A stretch of DNA of 64,000 nucleotides from Candidatus Cacconaster equi (GCA_018065895.1 JAGHSK010000027.1:62001-126000), one strand, 5' to 3'; shown: positions 45,427 to 53,693, counted from the first letter of the stretch. Notes: generated by a model not told the origin, from the sequence alone. Program-made: numbers and translations.

Positions 45427-46151
45427 CTCCCACCTCCGTACAATTTGTGAAACAAGGTGGCAGGCCAGCCATAGACGAGAGAAAGCAGCACCAGAACAGT
45501 ATTCATCAGGGATATCCGCAAAAAATCCCTGCCTTTTCTAAAATGGGACACCCTCTGGCAAGAGGGTGCATAATATACCTTGATCGGGACAGGAACGATT
45601 TTCACGCCCTTCCACGCACTTCTCACCAGCATCTCAAGTTCGGCCTCATATCTGTTTGAAAACGGCATAACGCATCCTGACAGAGGATAGGCTCTGAAGC
45701 CGGTCTGCGTGTCAGGAAGCTTCAGTCCGGTCTGCACGGTAAACCAGAAGTTTGAGAAACGGTTGGCGAACGAACTTCCCGATGGCATATTTTCCGCATC
45801 AAGAGGACGTGAACCCACATAAAGCGGACCACTATGAGCTGAAATCGCATTCAGGAAAAGGGGAATGTCGTCAGCGAAATGCTGCCCGTCCGAATCCATT
45901 GTCACTGCATAGTCGAACCCGCGTTTCTTTGCGTGGCGCAGAGCTGTTTTCAGAGCATAGCCCTTCCCGTGGTTTACAGGATAGCTTATGATGTCAATCC
46001 TTCCTCTGAACTCTTCCACGGCATCGACAGTAGCCTTGTCCGCTCCGTCACATACCACTATGACTTCAGGGCAACAGGCCAATGCAGATCCGATGACCTG
46101 GCCGATCGTGGAACTGTTGTTGTAGGTAGGTATGACGACACAGACTTTCAT
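45423..46151 (-). CDS. GT2-family glycosyltransferase (dolichyl-phosphate-mannose-synthase type)
   Basis: A 242-residue family 2 glycosyltransferase. The nucleotide-binding start VCVVIPTYNNSSTIGQVI and the metal-binding acidic motif MDSDGQHFADD are clear, and the C-terminus has a hydrophobic segment (about 215-235) that may touch the membrane. Related genes are found in aryl-polyene clusters, where the sugar or lipid head group is unknown. The first in-frame codons before the ATG at 46151 are weak TTG starts, so I use the ATG. It is one base downstream of the dehydratase gene. Confidence 0.87.
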   Translation of the reverse strand: MKVCVVIPTYNNSSTIGQVIGSALACCPEVIVVCDGADKATVDAVEEFRGRIDIISYPVNHGKGYALKTALRHAKKRGFDYAVTMDSDGQHFADDIPLFLNAISAHSGPLYVGSRPLDAENMPSGSSFANRFSNFWFTVQTGLKLPDTQTGFRAYPLSGCVMPFSNRYEAELEMLVRSAWKGVKIVPVPIKVYYAPSCQRVSHFRKGRDFLRISLMNTVLVLLSLVYGWPATLFHKLYGGGR

Positions 46152-46152
46152 T

Positions 46153-46515
46153 TCAAACAAGATCCAACTGAGCCTTTACGCACAAAGCATTTTCATCCGA
46201 TATCGTGGCCACAAGGCTGAAGCCCTCGTCCTGCGGCGACTCCGAAAGTTCACAATGAAGCATCAGCCTCCGTGTAATACGAGGGTCCACCATCTTCAGG
46301 AATTTGACGTTTCCGACACATTTCACCGACAAGTCACGCCCCGCGGAGAGCGATGCTGCCTTTCTTGTCATCTCAAGGATACAGGCGCCCGGAGTAACCG
46401 GCACGGATGGGAAATGCGCCGAATATATGACACTGGATGGGTTAAGGGCTATGACATAGTCATCGCCTTTGTTTCCGGCATCAATCTTCTCTATGGTATA
46501 GAGGTCGTCAATCAT
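46153..46515 (-). CDS. FabZ-like hot-dog 3-hydroxyacyl-ACP dehydratase
   Basis: Removes water from a 3-hydroxyacyl-ACP to give the trans-2-enoyl form. The 120-residue single hot-dog fold has the signature SAHFPSVPVTPGACILEM, with catalytic H34 and the helix glutamate E48 in the expected positions. It is one of two hot-dog proteins in the cluster, the pattern known from aryl-polyene assembly, where two act together. It overlaps the LolA-like gene by 8 bases. Confidence 0.85.
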   Translation of the reverse strand: MIDDLYTIEKIDAGNKGDDYVIALNPSSVIYSAHFPSVPVTPGACILEMTRKAASLSAGRDLSVKCVGNVKFLKMVDPRITRRLMLHCELSESPQDEGFSLVATISDENALCVKAQLDLV

Positions 46516-47110
46516 TCCTTTGCAGTTTCCAATCCGAGAAAGCGATAGTGGTTGAAACCCCTTCCGGAGTCAAATATTCAAAGCTTTCAATCAACAAATT
46601 ATTGGCATCGAACTTCATTGTCATGGAGCTGAGATGCTTTTGCATGATTTTTTTAACAGGCACAAGCTTGAGAGTGACGACTGATTTTTCCCGACTGACC
46701 GAAACAGTGAAATTGTCCCTGTCGGAGAAGGCTTTCCCTGAGTTCACGTCATCGGCAAGTTTCTGCATATCTCCCATCAGATGGTTCGATGAAACATCAA
46801 ATGTCCGATTCTTGCCTCCACCCGCAAAGATTATCTTGTCTTTCAGGATGGTAACCTGATACGGGTCAGGTGATGTGCATTTCCACACCACCGTACCGTC
46901 GTTCCTGTATTGCATCTGGCCCTTTGATACGGAAGGATCTTCCAGGAGCGGATCTTCTCTCACCTGAGTGAACGAGCAGGTAAATGACTTTATTGAGGAT
47001 GTACTGGCAGATATCTCCTTCAAAAGAGCGGAATCCTCTTCTGACAAGGTCTGGGCGAAAGCGGCAACCGCAAAGACAAACAGGAATAAAATCGTGACGA
47101 CTCGTTTCAT
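46508..47110 (-). CDS. LolA-like periplasmic lipid/lipoprotein carrier
   Basis: A 200-residue protein with a signal peptide ending in FAQ and a LolA/LolB-like half-barrel: a core of strands with TFTCSFTQVREDPLLED, SKGQMQYRNDGTVVWKC and the later DANNLLIESFEYLTPEG. Paralogues of LolA are part of aryl-polyene clusters and are thought to carry the lipid-like product through the periplasm. It lies 9 bases after the EmrE-like gene, and the ATG at 47110 gives a better signal peptide than the TTG at 47119. It is not the housekeeping LolA by context, though this cannot be proven. Confidence 0.83.
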   Translation of the reverse strand: MKRVVTILFLFVFAVAAFAQTLSEEDSALLKEISASTSSIKSFTCSFTQVREDPLLEDPSVSKGQMQYRNDGTVVWKCTSPDPYQVTILKDKIIFAGGGKNRTFDVSSNHLMGDMQKLADDVNSGKAFSDRDNFTVSVSREKSVVTLKLVPVKKIMQKHLSSMTMKFDANNLLIESFEYLTPEGVSTTIAFSDWKLQRND

Positions 47111-47119
47111 ATCTTTCAA

Positions 47120-47479
47120 TCAGTTTTTAGTCAGAAAATAACTGCCGACAAGCACCAGAAGCACACCGAGCCATTTCTGCAGCCCCACTGATTCGTGGAA
47201 TACGAATATCGCCGCAACAATACCGAAAACGTATGCTATACTGGTCAGAGGATACGCCTGGCTGAATGGAAAATGCTTGAGGATATAGAGCCACAATGCA
47301 GTTGCGGCGCCGAACGACACACCGGTGGCAAGAAACCACCAGTTGACGAGAAAAGCTCTGATGCACTCCCAGTTGAAAGAAAATTTCGGGGTCAGCGCAA
47401 GAGCAAGCTTCAGTGACACCTGCCCGCATACGAGCAGGAAACTTTGAAGTACGGAATATAGAATAAGCTGCCAGTTCAT
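47120..47479 (-). CDS. Small four-helix EmrE/ArnE-like membrane protein
   Basis: A 119-residue membrane protein with four hydrophobic segments (about 3-25, 44-62, 72-92 and 98-116), of the EamA/small-multidrug-resistance superfamily. The pattern FSQAYPLTSIAYVFGIVAAIFVFHE resembles the conserved proline-containing third helix of the ArnE/EmrE group. Those proteins work as dimers and can flip lipid-linked sugars such as undecaprenyl-phosphate-aminoarabinose. Next to a GT2 enzyme of the polyprenyl-phosphate type this suggests a flippase for a glycosylated lipid. It overlaps the ketosynthase-like gene by 4 bases (ATGA). Confidence 0.78.
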   Translation of the reverse strand: MNWQLILYSVLQSFLLVCGQVSLKLALALTPKFSFNWECIRAFLVNWWFLATGVSFGAATALWLYILKHFPFSQAYPLTSIAYVFGIVAAIFVFHESVGLQKWLGVLLVLVGSYFLTKN

Positions 47480-48300
47480 TTGCGTATAAGTATGAAAGAC
47501 ATATCTCTATTGTCGAATGTGTTTATCGTAAGCCAGGTCTTTGACACATCGGACGAATTCTGTCCCGCCAATTCGCGGCATGCGGTCTCAAGCGCAATTG
47601 CCGGTGATGTCAAAGTGCGTCTGCAAGTGATTGGGGTGAACGGTATTCCATCAGGAAGCCGGCTGTCAGAGAAAATTCTGTCTATTTGTGACAGATCAAG
47701 CGCGTTGCGTTCAAGAAACGCATCAAGCCTGTCCCCGAAATAGCTGTCATCAACTGTCCGGAAAACAGTTACATCCTCAACAGCACATAATGTCGATGAA
47801 TTCTCCTGATCACTGAGAGCAAAAGTGACGGCACAATGCCCATCAGGAAGAAATTCATCCTGGGCGCCGACAAGTGCGGTATGGATTCGCCCGAGTTCCA
47901 ACTGCATCACCGCATCGAGAAGGGCACTCTCAAAAGAGATTCCGTTATGGGAGTATGTGCAGTTATAGGAGTGACACTTAAGATACACTGCCGTCTGCGC
48001 AGCAATGGAATTGTGAGTGGAGTTGATGAAAGCTGTAGGTTGAAGCATCCTCTCCCGATTGTCTATCATCTCCTTCAGAAATTTTTCGGTGTTGTTGATG
48101 CAGCCAAGCCCGGTACCCACCACTATGGCATCAGGCATCGATATTCCGGAATCCCTCAATGCCAAAACACTCGTCACAATGGAATCCTTGAGCGAAGGTC
48201 CCATACGGCGCGCAGCCATCGGCGGAATGAACTCGGAATAGAGTTCATCCTTCTTCGCCAGATCATCCGGCAGTGAGCTTATGGCATTGACGTAAATCAT
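47476..48300 (-). CDS. Degenerate ketosynthase-like protein (Ketoacyl-synt_2 type)
   Basis: A 274-residue protein matching the beta-ketoacyl synthase N-terminal-like family PF13723 that occurs in aryl-polyene clusters. The segment TYSHNGISFESAL aligns with the active-site loop TACSSGxxAL, so the nucleophilic cysteine is serine S117. The second half with the two catalytic histidines is missing. It is therefore unlikely to condense on its own and may act as chain-length factor or partner of the adjacent intact ketosynthase, whose stop lies one base upstream. It is not a broken pseudogene: the frame is open and coupled by ATGA to the next gene. Confidence 0.8.
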   Translation of the reverse strand: MIYVNAISSLPDDLAKKDELYSEFIPPMAARRMGPSLKDSIVTSVLALRDSGISMPDAIVVGTGLGCINNTEKFLKEMIDNRERMLQPTAFINSTHNSIAAQTAVYLKCHSYNCTYSHNGISFESALLDAVMQLELGRIHTALVGAQDEFLPDGHCAVTFALSDQENSSTLCAVEDVTVFRTVDDSYFGDRLDAFLERNALDLSQIDRIFSDSRLPDGIPFTPITCRRTLTSPAIALETACRELAGQNSSDVSKTWLTINTFDNRDMSFILIRK

Positions 48301-48301
48301 T

Positions 48302-49480
48302 TCAACCGGATATTTTTGAAAAAATCATTGAGGAATCGTTCCCTCCGAAACCGAATGCGTTGTCAAGAACGTGGGTAAGCCCGCAGTCCCATGAAGCCTG
48401 TCTGACAGGCTCGAAAGAAAGATCTTCAATCCTCGTTGAAAAGCCCAGACTCTTCGGCATGAAGTCGTGAAGCAATGACAATATGCAGAATACTGCCTCA
48501 ATGCCACCCGAAGCACTCGTAGTGTGGCCGGTATATGCCTTTGTGGAGAAGACTGGAGGAACTTTCCCGCAGCCGAACACCCGCTCGAGAGCCTTCCCCT
48601 CACTCAAATCATTGTTGACGGTACCTGTACCGTGAGCATTTATGCAACTTATGTCCTGAGGCCTCAGCCCACTCATTGACAGAGCCTTCGTCATGGAAAG
48701 GAAAGCCCCGTCGCCCTGAGGGGAGGAAGCCGTCTGGTGAAATGCGTCACAGGCATTGCCATATCCTGAAAACTCACAAAGCGCAGCGGCCTTTCGGCTA
48801 CGGAGAGAACGTCCGGATTCAAGCACAAGATATCCTGCACCTTCTCCCAAGTTCAATCCGGCCCTGCCTGCATCGAAAGGACGGCAGTTATGCGAGTCAA
48901 GTATCATCAGAGAGTTGAAGCCGTTGAGATGAAACTTTGAAAGGCACTCGCTTCCACCGGCAACAACAATTTCATACCGTCCGGTCCTGATAAGGTCTGC
49001 GGCAAACATCAATGCGTTTGCGGCTGAAGAGCAGGCTGTGGAAACAGTAGTTGCGAAATCTATCTGAGGGAAAAGTCCGAGAGTCAGATCACAGGCGCAT
49101 CCACAGGTATTTATGGTGATTTCGGCTCTGTTTTGTTCAAACTTGTCCATCCCACCTACAGTGGTGCCGGAGACAAGGGCGATCCCGGAAGGAGCATTAT
49201 CCCCGAGGCCGGCCATGGAAAGAGCCTCCTTCACGGAGATGGCTTCAAGCAGAGCGGTACGAGGGATTCCCTCATCGTATTCCAGGCCCAATATCCCGCA
49301 CAACGTCCGATTGTCCGCCTTCACCTCTCCAACCGGAATCTCTCTATGTACGGAGTTCAGAACACGCATCTCCCCGACTCCGCTCCGACCCTCTTTCAAA
49401 GCCGAAAACTGGGCCTCAACGCCTGTTCCAAGCGCCGAAATAACTCCCATTCCAGAAACGTATATGGCCTTGTCCTTCAA
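48302..49480 (-). CDS. Beta-ketoacyl-ACP synthase, FabF-like
   Basis: Condenses acyl and malonyl groups during chain elongation. The 392-residue thiolase-fold protein has an intact triad: C150 in VSTACSSAANA, H283 in NAHGTGTVNND and H319 in YTGHTTSASGG. Its partner is probably the degenerate ketosynthase-like protein encoded one base downstream, similar to the KS/chain-length-factor pairs of type II polyketide and aryl-polyene systems. It starts 7 bases after an ACP gene. Substrate preference cannot be told. Confidence 0.93.
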   Translation of the reverse strand: MKDKAIYVSGMGVISALGTGVEAQFSALKEGRSGVGEMRVLNSVHREIPVGEVKADNRTLCGILGLEYDEGIPRTALLEAISVKEALSMAGLGDNAPSGIALVSGTTVGGMDKFEQNRAEITINTCGCACDLTLGLFPQIDFATTVSTACSSAANALMFAADLIRTGRYEIVVAGGSECLSKFHLNGFNSLMILDSHNCRPFDAGRAGLNLGEGAGYLVLESGRSLRSRKAAALCEFSGYGNACDAFHQTASSPQGDGAFLSMTKALSMSGLRPQDISCINAHGTGTVNNDLSEGKALERVFGCGKVPPVFSTKAYTGHTTSASGGIEAVFCILSLLHDFMPKSLGFSTRIEDLSFEPVRQASWDCGLTHVLDNAFGFGGNDSSMIFSKISG

Positions 49481-49487
49481 ATGGCGA

Positions 49488-49748
49488 CTAGAATTTTCCG
49501 TTAGCTTCTATATAAGAGACCATCGAATTGACTGACTTGAGTATATCCTTGCTCTTTGCCGGATCAGTAAGTTTGATGGCATAGTTCTTTTCCAATATCA
49601 CTATGAGTTCCAGAGCATCAATTGAGTCGAGGCCAAGCCCTTGATCACCGAAAAGAGGCACATCGCCATCTATGTCGGAAGGGGTCATTCCTTTCAGGTT
49701 GAGCGCATCAATAATCTGTTCCTTCAGCTGGTATGACAATGATTCCAT
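49488..49748 (-). CDS. Acyl carrier protein (cluster ACP 2)
   Basis: An 86-residue carrier protein with the phosphopantetheine attachment serine S42 in LGLDSIDALEL, where the aspartate before serine and hydrophobics after are standard. It differs clearly from the other cluster ACP (54.6 kb), so the two probably serve different stages, for example starter loading and elongation. It is the first gene after an internal promoter with full -33 and -7 elements. Confidence 0.93.
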   Translation of the reverse strand: MESLSYQLKEQIIDALNLKGMTPSDIDGDVPLFGDQGLGLDSIDALELIVILEKNYAIKLTDPAKSKDILKSVNSMVSYIEANGKF

Positions 49749-49767
49749 ATAATTGAGTAATAAATCT

Positions 49768-49798
49768 CAAAAATACGATTTTTAAGCCAAATTTGCAA
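49768..49798 (-). promoter_or_regulatory. Internal promoter of the biosynthetic cluster
   Basis: On the minus strand TTG at 49798-49796, a 20-base spacer and TATTTTTG at 49775-49768 match the Bacteroidota consensus. It lies 19 bases before the ACP start, in the only gap larger than 20 bases inside the cluster, and would allow the downstream half to be transcribed separately. Confidence 0.7.
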
Positions 49799-49819
49799 CG
49801 ATGCAGACAGTTACCTGCA

Positions 49820-50329
49820 TCAGATATCCCTTTCAAGAAGCATCATGCGGCACAAAGGTGTGTCGGTGAGGCATTCCGTCCAGCCACAGAGCACTTTTCG
49901 GCAGGAGGGATCGGAAAAAGCCCAGCCGGCCGCCTTGAAAAGAAAATCTTCCGAGTAAGAGGAACGCAAGTAGAAGGAGGTTTCTCCCATTATTCTGTTG
50001 CGTATCGCTATTTCCGCGCATGCGACATTTGGAAGAGTATAGACGAAAAGCGACGGGGACGGGAAGAATGACTCTTTTGAAATAGTTTTCTGGAATTCAA
50101 TGTCATCAATGGCGGACGAAGTGGAATTGACAAGAACGACAGCCATATCGGGCTTAGTTTCGTCGCTGCGTAATCCGGCGGAAAGCAGCACCCGTTCTGC
50201 CGCAAGAAGGGAGGCCTTGGACATCAGATCCATCTTGAAAAACTTCGGATACGACATTCCGAGAGAACGGTAAAGTTCGTCCACGTTTTCCGGAGATGGA
50301 ACAAAAGAATATTCAGAAAGCAGTTTCAT
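49820..50329 (-). CDS. Short ketosynthase-like protein of the cluster
   Basis: A 169-residue protein that resembles part of a thiolase-fold ketosynthase: the segments MSKASLLAAERVLLSAG, AVVLVNSTSSAIDDIEFQ and FVYTLPNVACAEIAIRN match the region around the N-terminal helices and active-site strand. No classical C-H-H triad can be assembled; a cysteine occurs in NVACAEIAIR at a place like the nucleophile, but there is no catalytic half for the histidines. It overlaps the upstream ketosynthase stop by 4 bases. It could be a non-catalytic subunit. I am not certain of the family. Confidence 0.6.
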   Translation of the reverse strand: MKLLSEYSFVPSPENVDELYRSLGMSYPKFFKMDLMSKASLLAAERVLLSAGLRSDETKPDMAVVLVNSTSSAIDDIEFQKTISKESFFPSPSLFVYTLPNVACAEIAIRNRIMGETSFYLRSSYSEDFLFKAAGWAFSDPSCRKVLCGWTECLTDTPLCRMMLLERDI

Positions 50330-51453
50330 CTGATCAGTTTATACAATGTGGCGGCGTTCACTCCCCCGAAGCCGGACATCACTTTGAGAAATCCCGTACC
50401 TGAGATTTTCCTGAAACGGTCGGAAAGAGACAATTCGTATGGAACCCCATTTTCGCCATAACCGGGTGTCGGGAAAACAACCCCTTCAAGCATGGACAAG
50501 GCGGAGACTATAGTCTCAACGACTCCCGCGGCGCCGAGGGTATGACCGAAGATACTCTTGTAACTCACTGCGGGAAGAGTATCCAGTCCACAGGTATGAA
50601 GCGCCACACTCTCCATACTGTCGTTATAAAGGGTGGCCGTGCCGTGAAGGTTCACAAATGCAAGGTCAAAGCCGGGCTTTCCTTCAAGAACGGCATTTAT
50701 GGCGGCGATCTGACCGGAAGCGGTACGTGAAGGAGCCGATATGTGGGTGGCGTCATTGCGGATGGCGCCCCCTTCAAGCGATATGCCGATGCCTGCGGTA
50801 TCTGAAGAGAGGACTATCGAAGCTACCGCCTCACTCAAATTCAGTCCTTTCCTGTGGAGAGCAAAAGGGCGGCATCGTTCAGAGGAAAGAGCCTTCAAGG
50901 ATTGGAATCCCGAAACCACAAATCTTGACAGGAAATCCGCACCCACAACAACGGCATTGCGGAACTTGCCCGAGGATATGGCCCTGAATGCAGCAATCTG
51001 GGCACAAATGCCGGAAGTGCAGGCATTTGACACACACACAGGCTCATTCGGATTTCCAAAGAAAGAGGCAAGCCTCCTGGCGCTGCTCCAGATGGACATT
51101 CTGCCATCGGGCCGTTCCATTCCGGATTCGAGAAGCTCGACATTTCCCTTTGTTGAAGATAGAACGAACAAAGTATCTTCCGCCGACGGATCTATCCCGG
51201 ACATTGCAACGGCATCAGCAGCAGACAACACCATAGCCTTTTCAAAAGCGGTCATCTGACACGTGTCAGGCAGACCGGCGAACCGTCTTTCTATTTCATC
51301 TCTCTGAACAAGCGAGGCATAGAACGGCTCAGGAAGGGCGAATCCGCTATCGTGGAGTCCAAGGTCGCTCTCCCCCGCCCTTATCCGGGAATAGACTTCG
51401 TCGCTCCCGAAGCCAAGACCGCAGAAAATGTTATGTCCGGTTATTCCCGTCAT
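50326..51453 (-). CDS. Beta-ketoacyl-ACP synthase, divergent
   Basis: A 375-residue ketosynthase with an intact triad C145 (VSNACTSGICA), H270 (VNLHGTATLYND) and H304 (IFGHTLGAAG). It lacks the usual GlyMetGly start of FabF but the fold length is complete. The ATG at 51453 overlaps the stop of the thioesterase gene (ATGA), so I prefer it to the ATG at 51480 that would add nine residues. The following short ketosynthase-like gene overlaps its stop by 4 bases, and the two may form a heterodimer. Confidence 0.88.
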   Translation of the reverse strand: MTGITGHNIFCGLGFGSDEVYSRIRAGESDLGLHDSGFALPEPFYASLVQRDEIERRFAGLPDTCQMTAFEKAMVLSAADAVAMSGIDPSAEDTLFVLSSTKGNVELLESGMERPDGRMSIWSSARRLASFFGNPNEPVCVSNACTSGICAQIAAFRAISSGKFRNAVVVGADFLSRFVVSGFQSLKALSSERCRPFALHRKGLNLSEAVASIVLSSDTAGIGISLEGGAIRNDATHISAPSRTASGQIAAINAVLEGKPGFDLAFVNLHGTATLYNDSMESVALHTCGLDTLPAVSYKSIFGHTLGAAGVVETIVSALSMLEGVVFPTPGYGENGVPYELSLSDRFRKISGTGFLKVMSGFGGVNAATLYKLIR

Positions 51454-51872
51454 AAATTCATTCCGTATTCCTTTTTCCATTTGGCATACGCCTCCGGAGA
51501 ATGAAGCATCAGATTTCTGTCCAGATCAAGAAAAGCCTGGACCGAAGAGCCGCTCAAAACAAGAAGGCCGTCAGAGGCTCTGGTAATCCGGTACGTGAAT
51601 TTCATCTTGGCACTCACACAAGGCACATATTCCGCCTCTGCAATGAATTCGTCACCATAGACAAGAGGGTTGTGATATTTCAGCTCCATCGACACGATTG
51701 GAGCGAAATAACCGTTTTCAACCATACTCAGATATCCTATGCCATATTTGTTGCCGAAAGCTTCGCGGGCATCTTCAAGATACTTCACATAGTTTCCGTG
51801 CCACACGATTCCCATGGAATCGACTTCGCTGAATCTGACCGCCATCCTTAAAGAGGCCTTCAATGTTTCCAT
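51450..51872 (-). CDS. 4HBT-type acyl thioesterase
   Basis: A 140-residue hot-dog thioesterase that releases acyl or aryl groups from CoA or ACP. The segment EVDSMGIVWHGNYVKYLEDARE holds catalytic D18 and H25 of the 4-hydroxybenzoyl-CoA thioesterase class. In aryl-polyene clusters an enzyme of this type is present and may proofread or release chains. It lies 14 bases after the ApeP-like dehydratase gene and overlaps the ketosynthase start (ATGA). Confidence 0.88.
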   Translation of the reverse strand: METLKASLRMAVRFSEVDSMGIVWHGNYVKYLEDAREAFGNKYGIGYLSMVENGYFAPIVSMELKYHNPLVYGDEFIAEAEYVPCVSAKMKFTYRITRASDGLLVLSGSSVQAFLDLDRNLMLHSPEAYAKWKKEYGMNL

Positions 51873-51886
51873 ATCAAATCTTTCTA

Positions 51887-52330
51887 TTATTTTTCAAACT
51901 CTGCCTGAATCCCTGTCAAGGAGAGGACAATCTCACCGGAAGCCCACATCCTGTCGCCTGTCCTCACTTCGGCCCGTACCTTCGAAAGGTCCAGCGCCTC
52001 AGCCATAAATTCTACCCTGGTGAGCAGAACTGTCCCCTGTGGAGGCAGCGCGCTTATGACAAGGTTTCTGACCGAACCTATTATTCCGATGCGGACATCC
52101 TTGTGATATATATACTTGTAAAGGTATCCGATTCTCGCCGCGCAACTCTGCGCTATGTTCTCCAACAGGCCCGCCTCACTCAGTACCCCGTCTCTGAGGA
52201 AAATACAATCACCGGTAACTTCGAATTCGGCGAGGGAAACCTCCATACCGAACTCGAGAAGCCTGTCTACAAATATGAAAGGAGGCTTCTGTGGAAGCAG
52301 ATCGGTTATTTCTATTGCGGAGGTGTTCAT
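51887..52330 (-). CDS. Hot-dog dehydratase-like protein (ApeP type)
   Basis: A 147-residue hot-dog protein. The N-terminal LLPQKPPFIFVDRLLEF is like the start of FabZ/FabA-type dehydratases, and the helix region SEAGLLENIAQSCAA keeps the glutamate (E57), but the catalytic HFPGxPV histidine is replaced by a sequence without histidine (FLRDGVL). This matches the ApeP group of aryl-polyene clusters, which pairs with an active dehydratase subunit. Together with the FabZ-like protein at 46.2 kb it would make a two-subunit dehydratase. It begins one base downstream of the radical SAM gene. Confidence 0.8.
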   Translation of the reverse strand: MNTSAIEITDLLPQKPPFIFVDRLLEFGMEVSLAEFEVTGDCIFLRDGVLSEAGLLENIAQSCAARIGYLYKYIYHKDVRIGIIGSVRNLVISALPPQGTVLLTRVEFMAEALDLSKVRAEVRTGDRMWASGEIVLSLTGIQAEFEK

Positions 52331-52331
52331 T

Positions 52332-53693
52332 TTACTGATATCTTAAAAATTCCCATAACGGCCCTCTCTTGTGCATTACCCGCATTCTGGAGAGCAGAGG
52401 AGATTCCTCCTCATCAGGAAACACCCATCTTGTGCCACAAGCCGAAGCCCGTTCCCTCAACCTTGCCACGTCAATGTCTTTGGAGAGATAATAAACAGGT
52501 CGTATCAAGTCGTCAGAAGGTGAAACAAAGCCTTCGGCGAGAGCGATTTCAAATAATCGCGTATTCGGATAAATCCTCATTCCCACAAAAGGGAAAAAGA
52601 GGGTGAAACCAAGTTCCCTGCTGCGTTCAAATGTTTGGTCAAGTGTACGTTCAGTCTCACCGTATCCTCCAAGAATCATAAAATGAGCATAGAATATCCC
52701 AAGGTCGGAAGCCCAGAGACTTGTAGTCTTTATTTCTTCCCACGTGAAACTTTTGCCATAAGTCTCAAGAGTGGCATCGGCAAGCGTGTCAGTACCCCAT
52801 TCTATGTGCGTCAGGCCGGCTTTCTTGTAAAGCTCCAGATCGCCTTTCCTGAGATTTTTCGGATTGAAATAGGCACCCCAGTTGATTTTCACGCGTGATT
52901 CTATGATTCGGTTGCAAAGTTCCTCGTTATACTCCCTATCGATGTTGAAAACCGAATCAGTGAAGAAAAGGTAATCGGCACCGAATTTACGGTTCATCTG
53001 CACAATGTTGTCAACTACGGCGTCAACTCCGAGATTGCGGATTTTCCTGCCGTCGATAAGAGGATACGTGCAATAGACACAGTTGAACGGACATCCCCGC
53101 TTCGTCTGGACATTGAGCATACCGCTTTTTTGAAAATAATAATCCACTTCGGATTCTTCCATTCTCAAAAGAGGGGATGTCACATAATGACTGCGGGGAT
53201 TTACGACAATCCTGCCGGCGTCGTCCCTGTAGACCAGACCATCGAGGGAATCAGGCTTGCATTCAGAAAAAATATCATTGAGAAGGCGGCACAAAGTATC
53301 CTCACCTTCGCCGCTTATGCCGAAATCAGGATTCAGTGCCTCGAAAAGCCGCGTAGGAAAAATGGAAAAGGCCGGGCCTCCTATAATCAAAGGAGCGGAC
53401 GAAGAATCGCGGATAATCTGCACTATCTTCTCATAATGGGACAGGAAGACATTTTTCTGAAAGAAATCAACGTCGTCCATATTACGGAGCGACAGAGCAA
53501 AAACGTCGAAATCAGATTCCCTGCACCATTTTCCAAACTCCTCGTATCCACCATCCAGATTGAAATCGAAAAGACTGCACGAGCAGTCGTTCATATGCGC
53601 CTTGACATAGGTGATCAAATATGACACCCCGATAGGATAGACAGGATACGGAACCTGATAGTTGTTTGCGGATATGAATGCAATCTTATTCAT
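52332..53693 (-). CDS. Radical SAM enzyme with N-terminal cobalamin-binding-like domain
   Basis: A 453-residue two-domain protein. Residues of about 1-150 resemble the B12-binding Rossmann domain (PLIIGGPAFS, ISGEGEDTL), but the axial-histidine motif DxHxxG is DFNLDG at 43-48, so cobalamin would bind without histidine ligation. The radical SAM core follows with C201, C205 and C208 (RGCPFNCVYC). As far as I recall, enzymes of this type next to lipid-synthesis genes are named after ladderane-type clusters of anammox bacteria. Here it probably methylates or rearranges the polyene chain. It overlaps the acyltransferase stop by 8 bases. Confidence 0.87.
   Translation of the reverse strand: MNKIAFISANNYQVPYPVYPIGVSYLITYVKAHMNDCSCSLFDFNLDGGYEEFGKWCRESDFDVFALSLRNMDDVDFFQKNVFLSHYEKIVQIIRDSSSAPLIIGGPAFSIFPTRLFEALNPDFGISGEGEDTLCRLLNDIFSECKPDSLDGLVYRDDAGRIVVNPRSHYVTSPLLRMEESEVDYYFQKSGMLNVQTKRGCPFNCVYCTYPLIDGRKIRNLGVDAVVDNIVQMNRKFGADYLFFTDSVFNIDREYNEELCNRIIESRVKINWGAYFNPKNLRKGDLELYKKAGLTHIEWGTDTLADATLETYGKSFTWEEIKTTSLWASDLGIFYAHFMILGGYGETERTLDQTFERSRELGFTLFFPFVGMRIYPNTRLFEIALAEGFVSPSDDLIRPVYYLSKDIDVARLRERASACGTRWVFPDEEESPLLSRMRVMHKRGPLWEFLRYQ

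Noticed and set aside
47476-48300. Ketosynthase-like gene as a pseudogene
   Set aside because: The frame is fully open, coupled to its neighbours by 1- and 4-base junctions and matches a short family known from such clusters, so it is likely functional as a non-catalytic partner.
51863-52606. Plus-strand frame of 247 codons
   Set aside because: Antisense to the dehydratase and radical SAM genes, which have full catalytic motifs.
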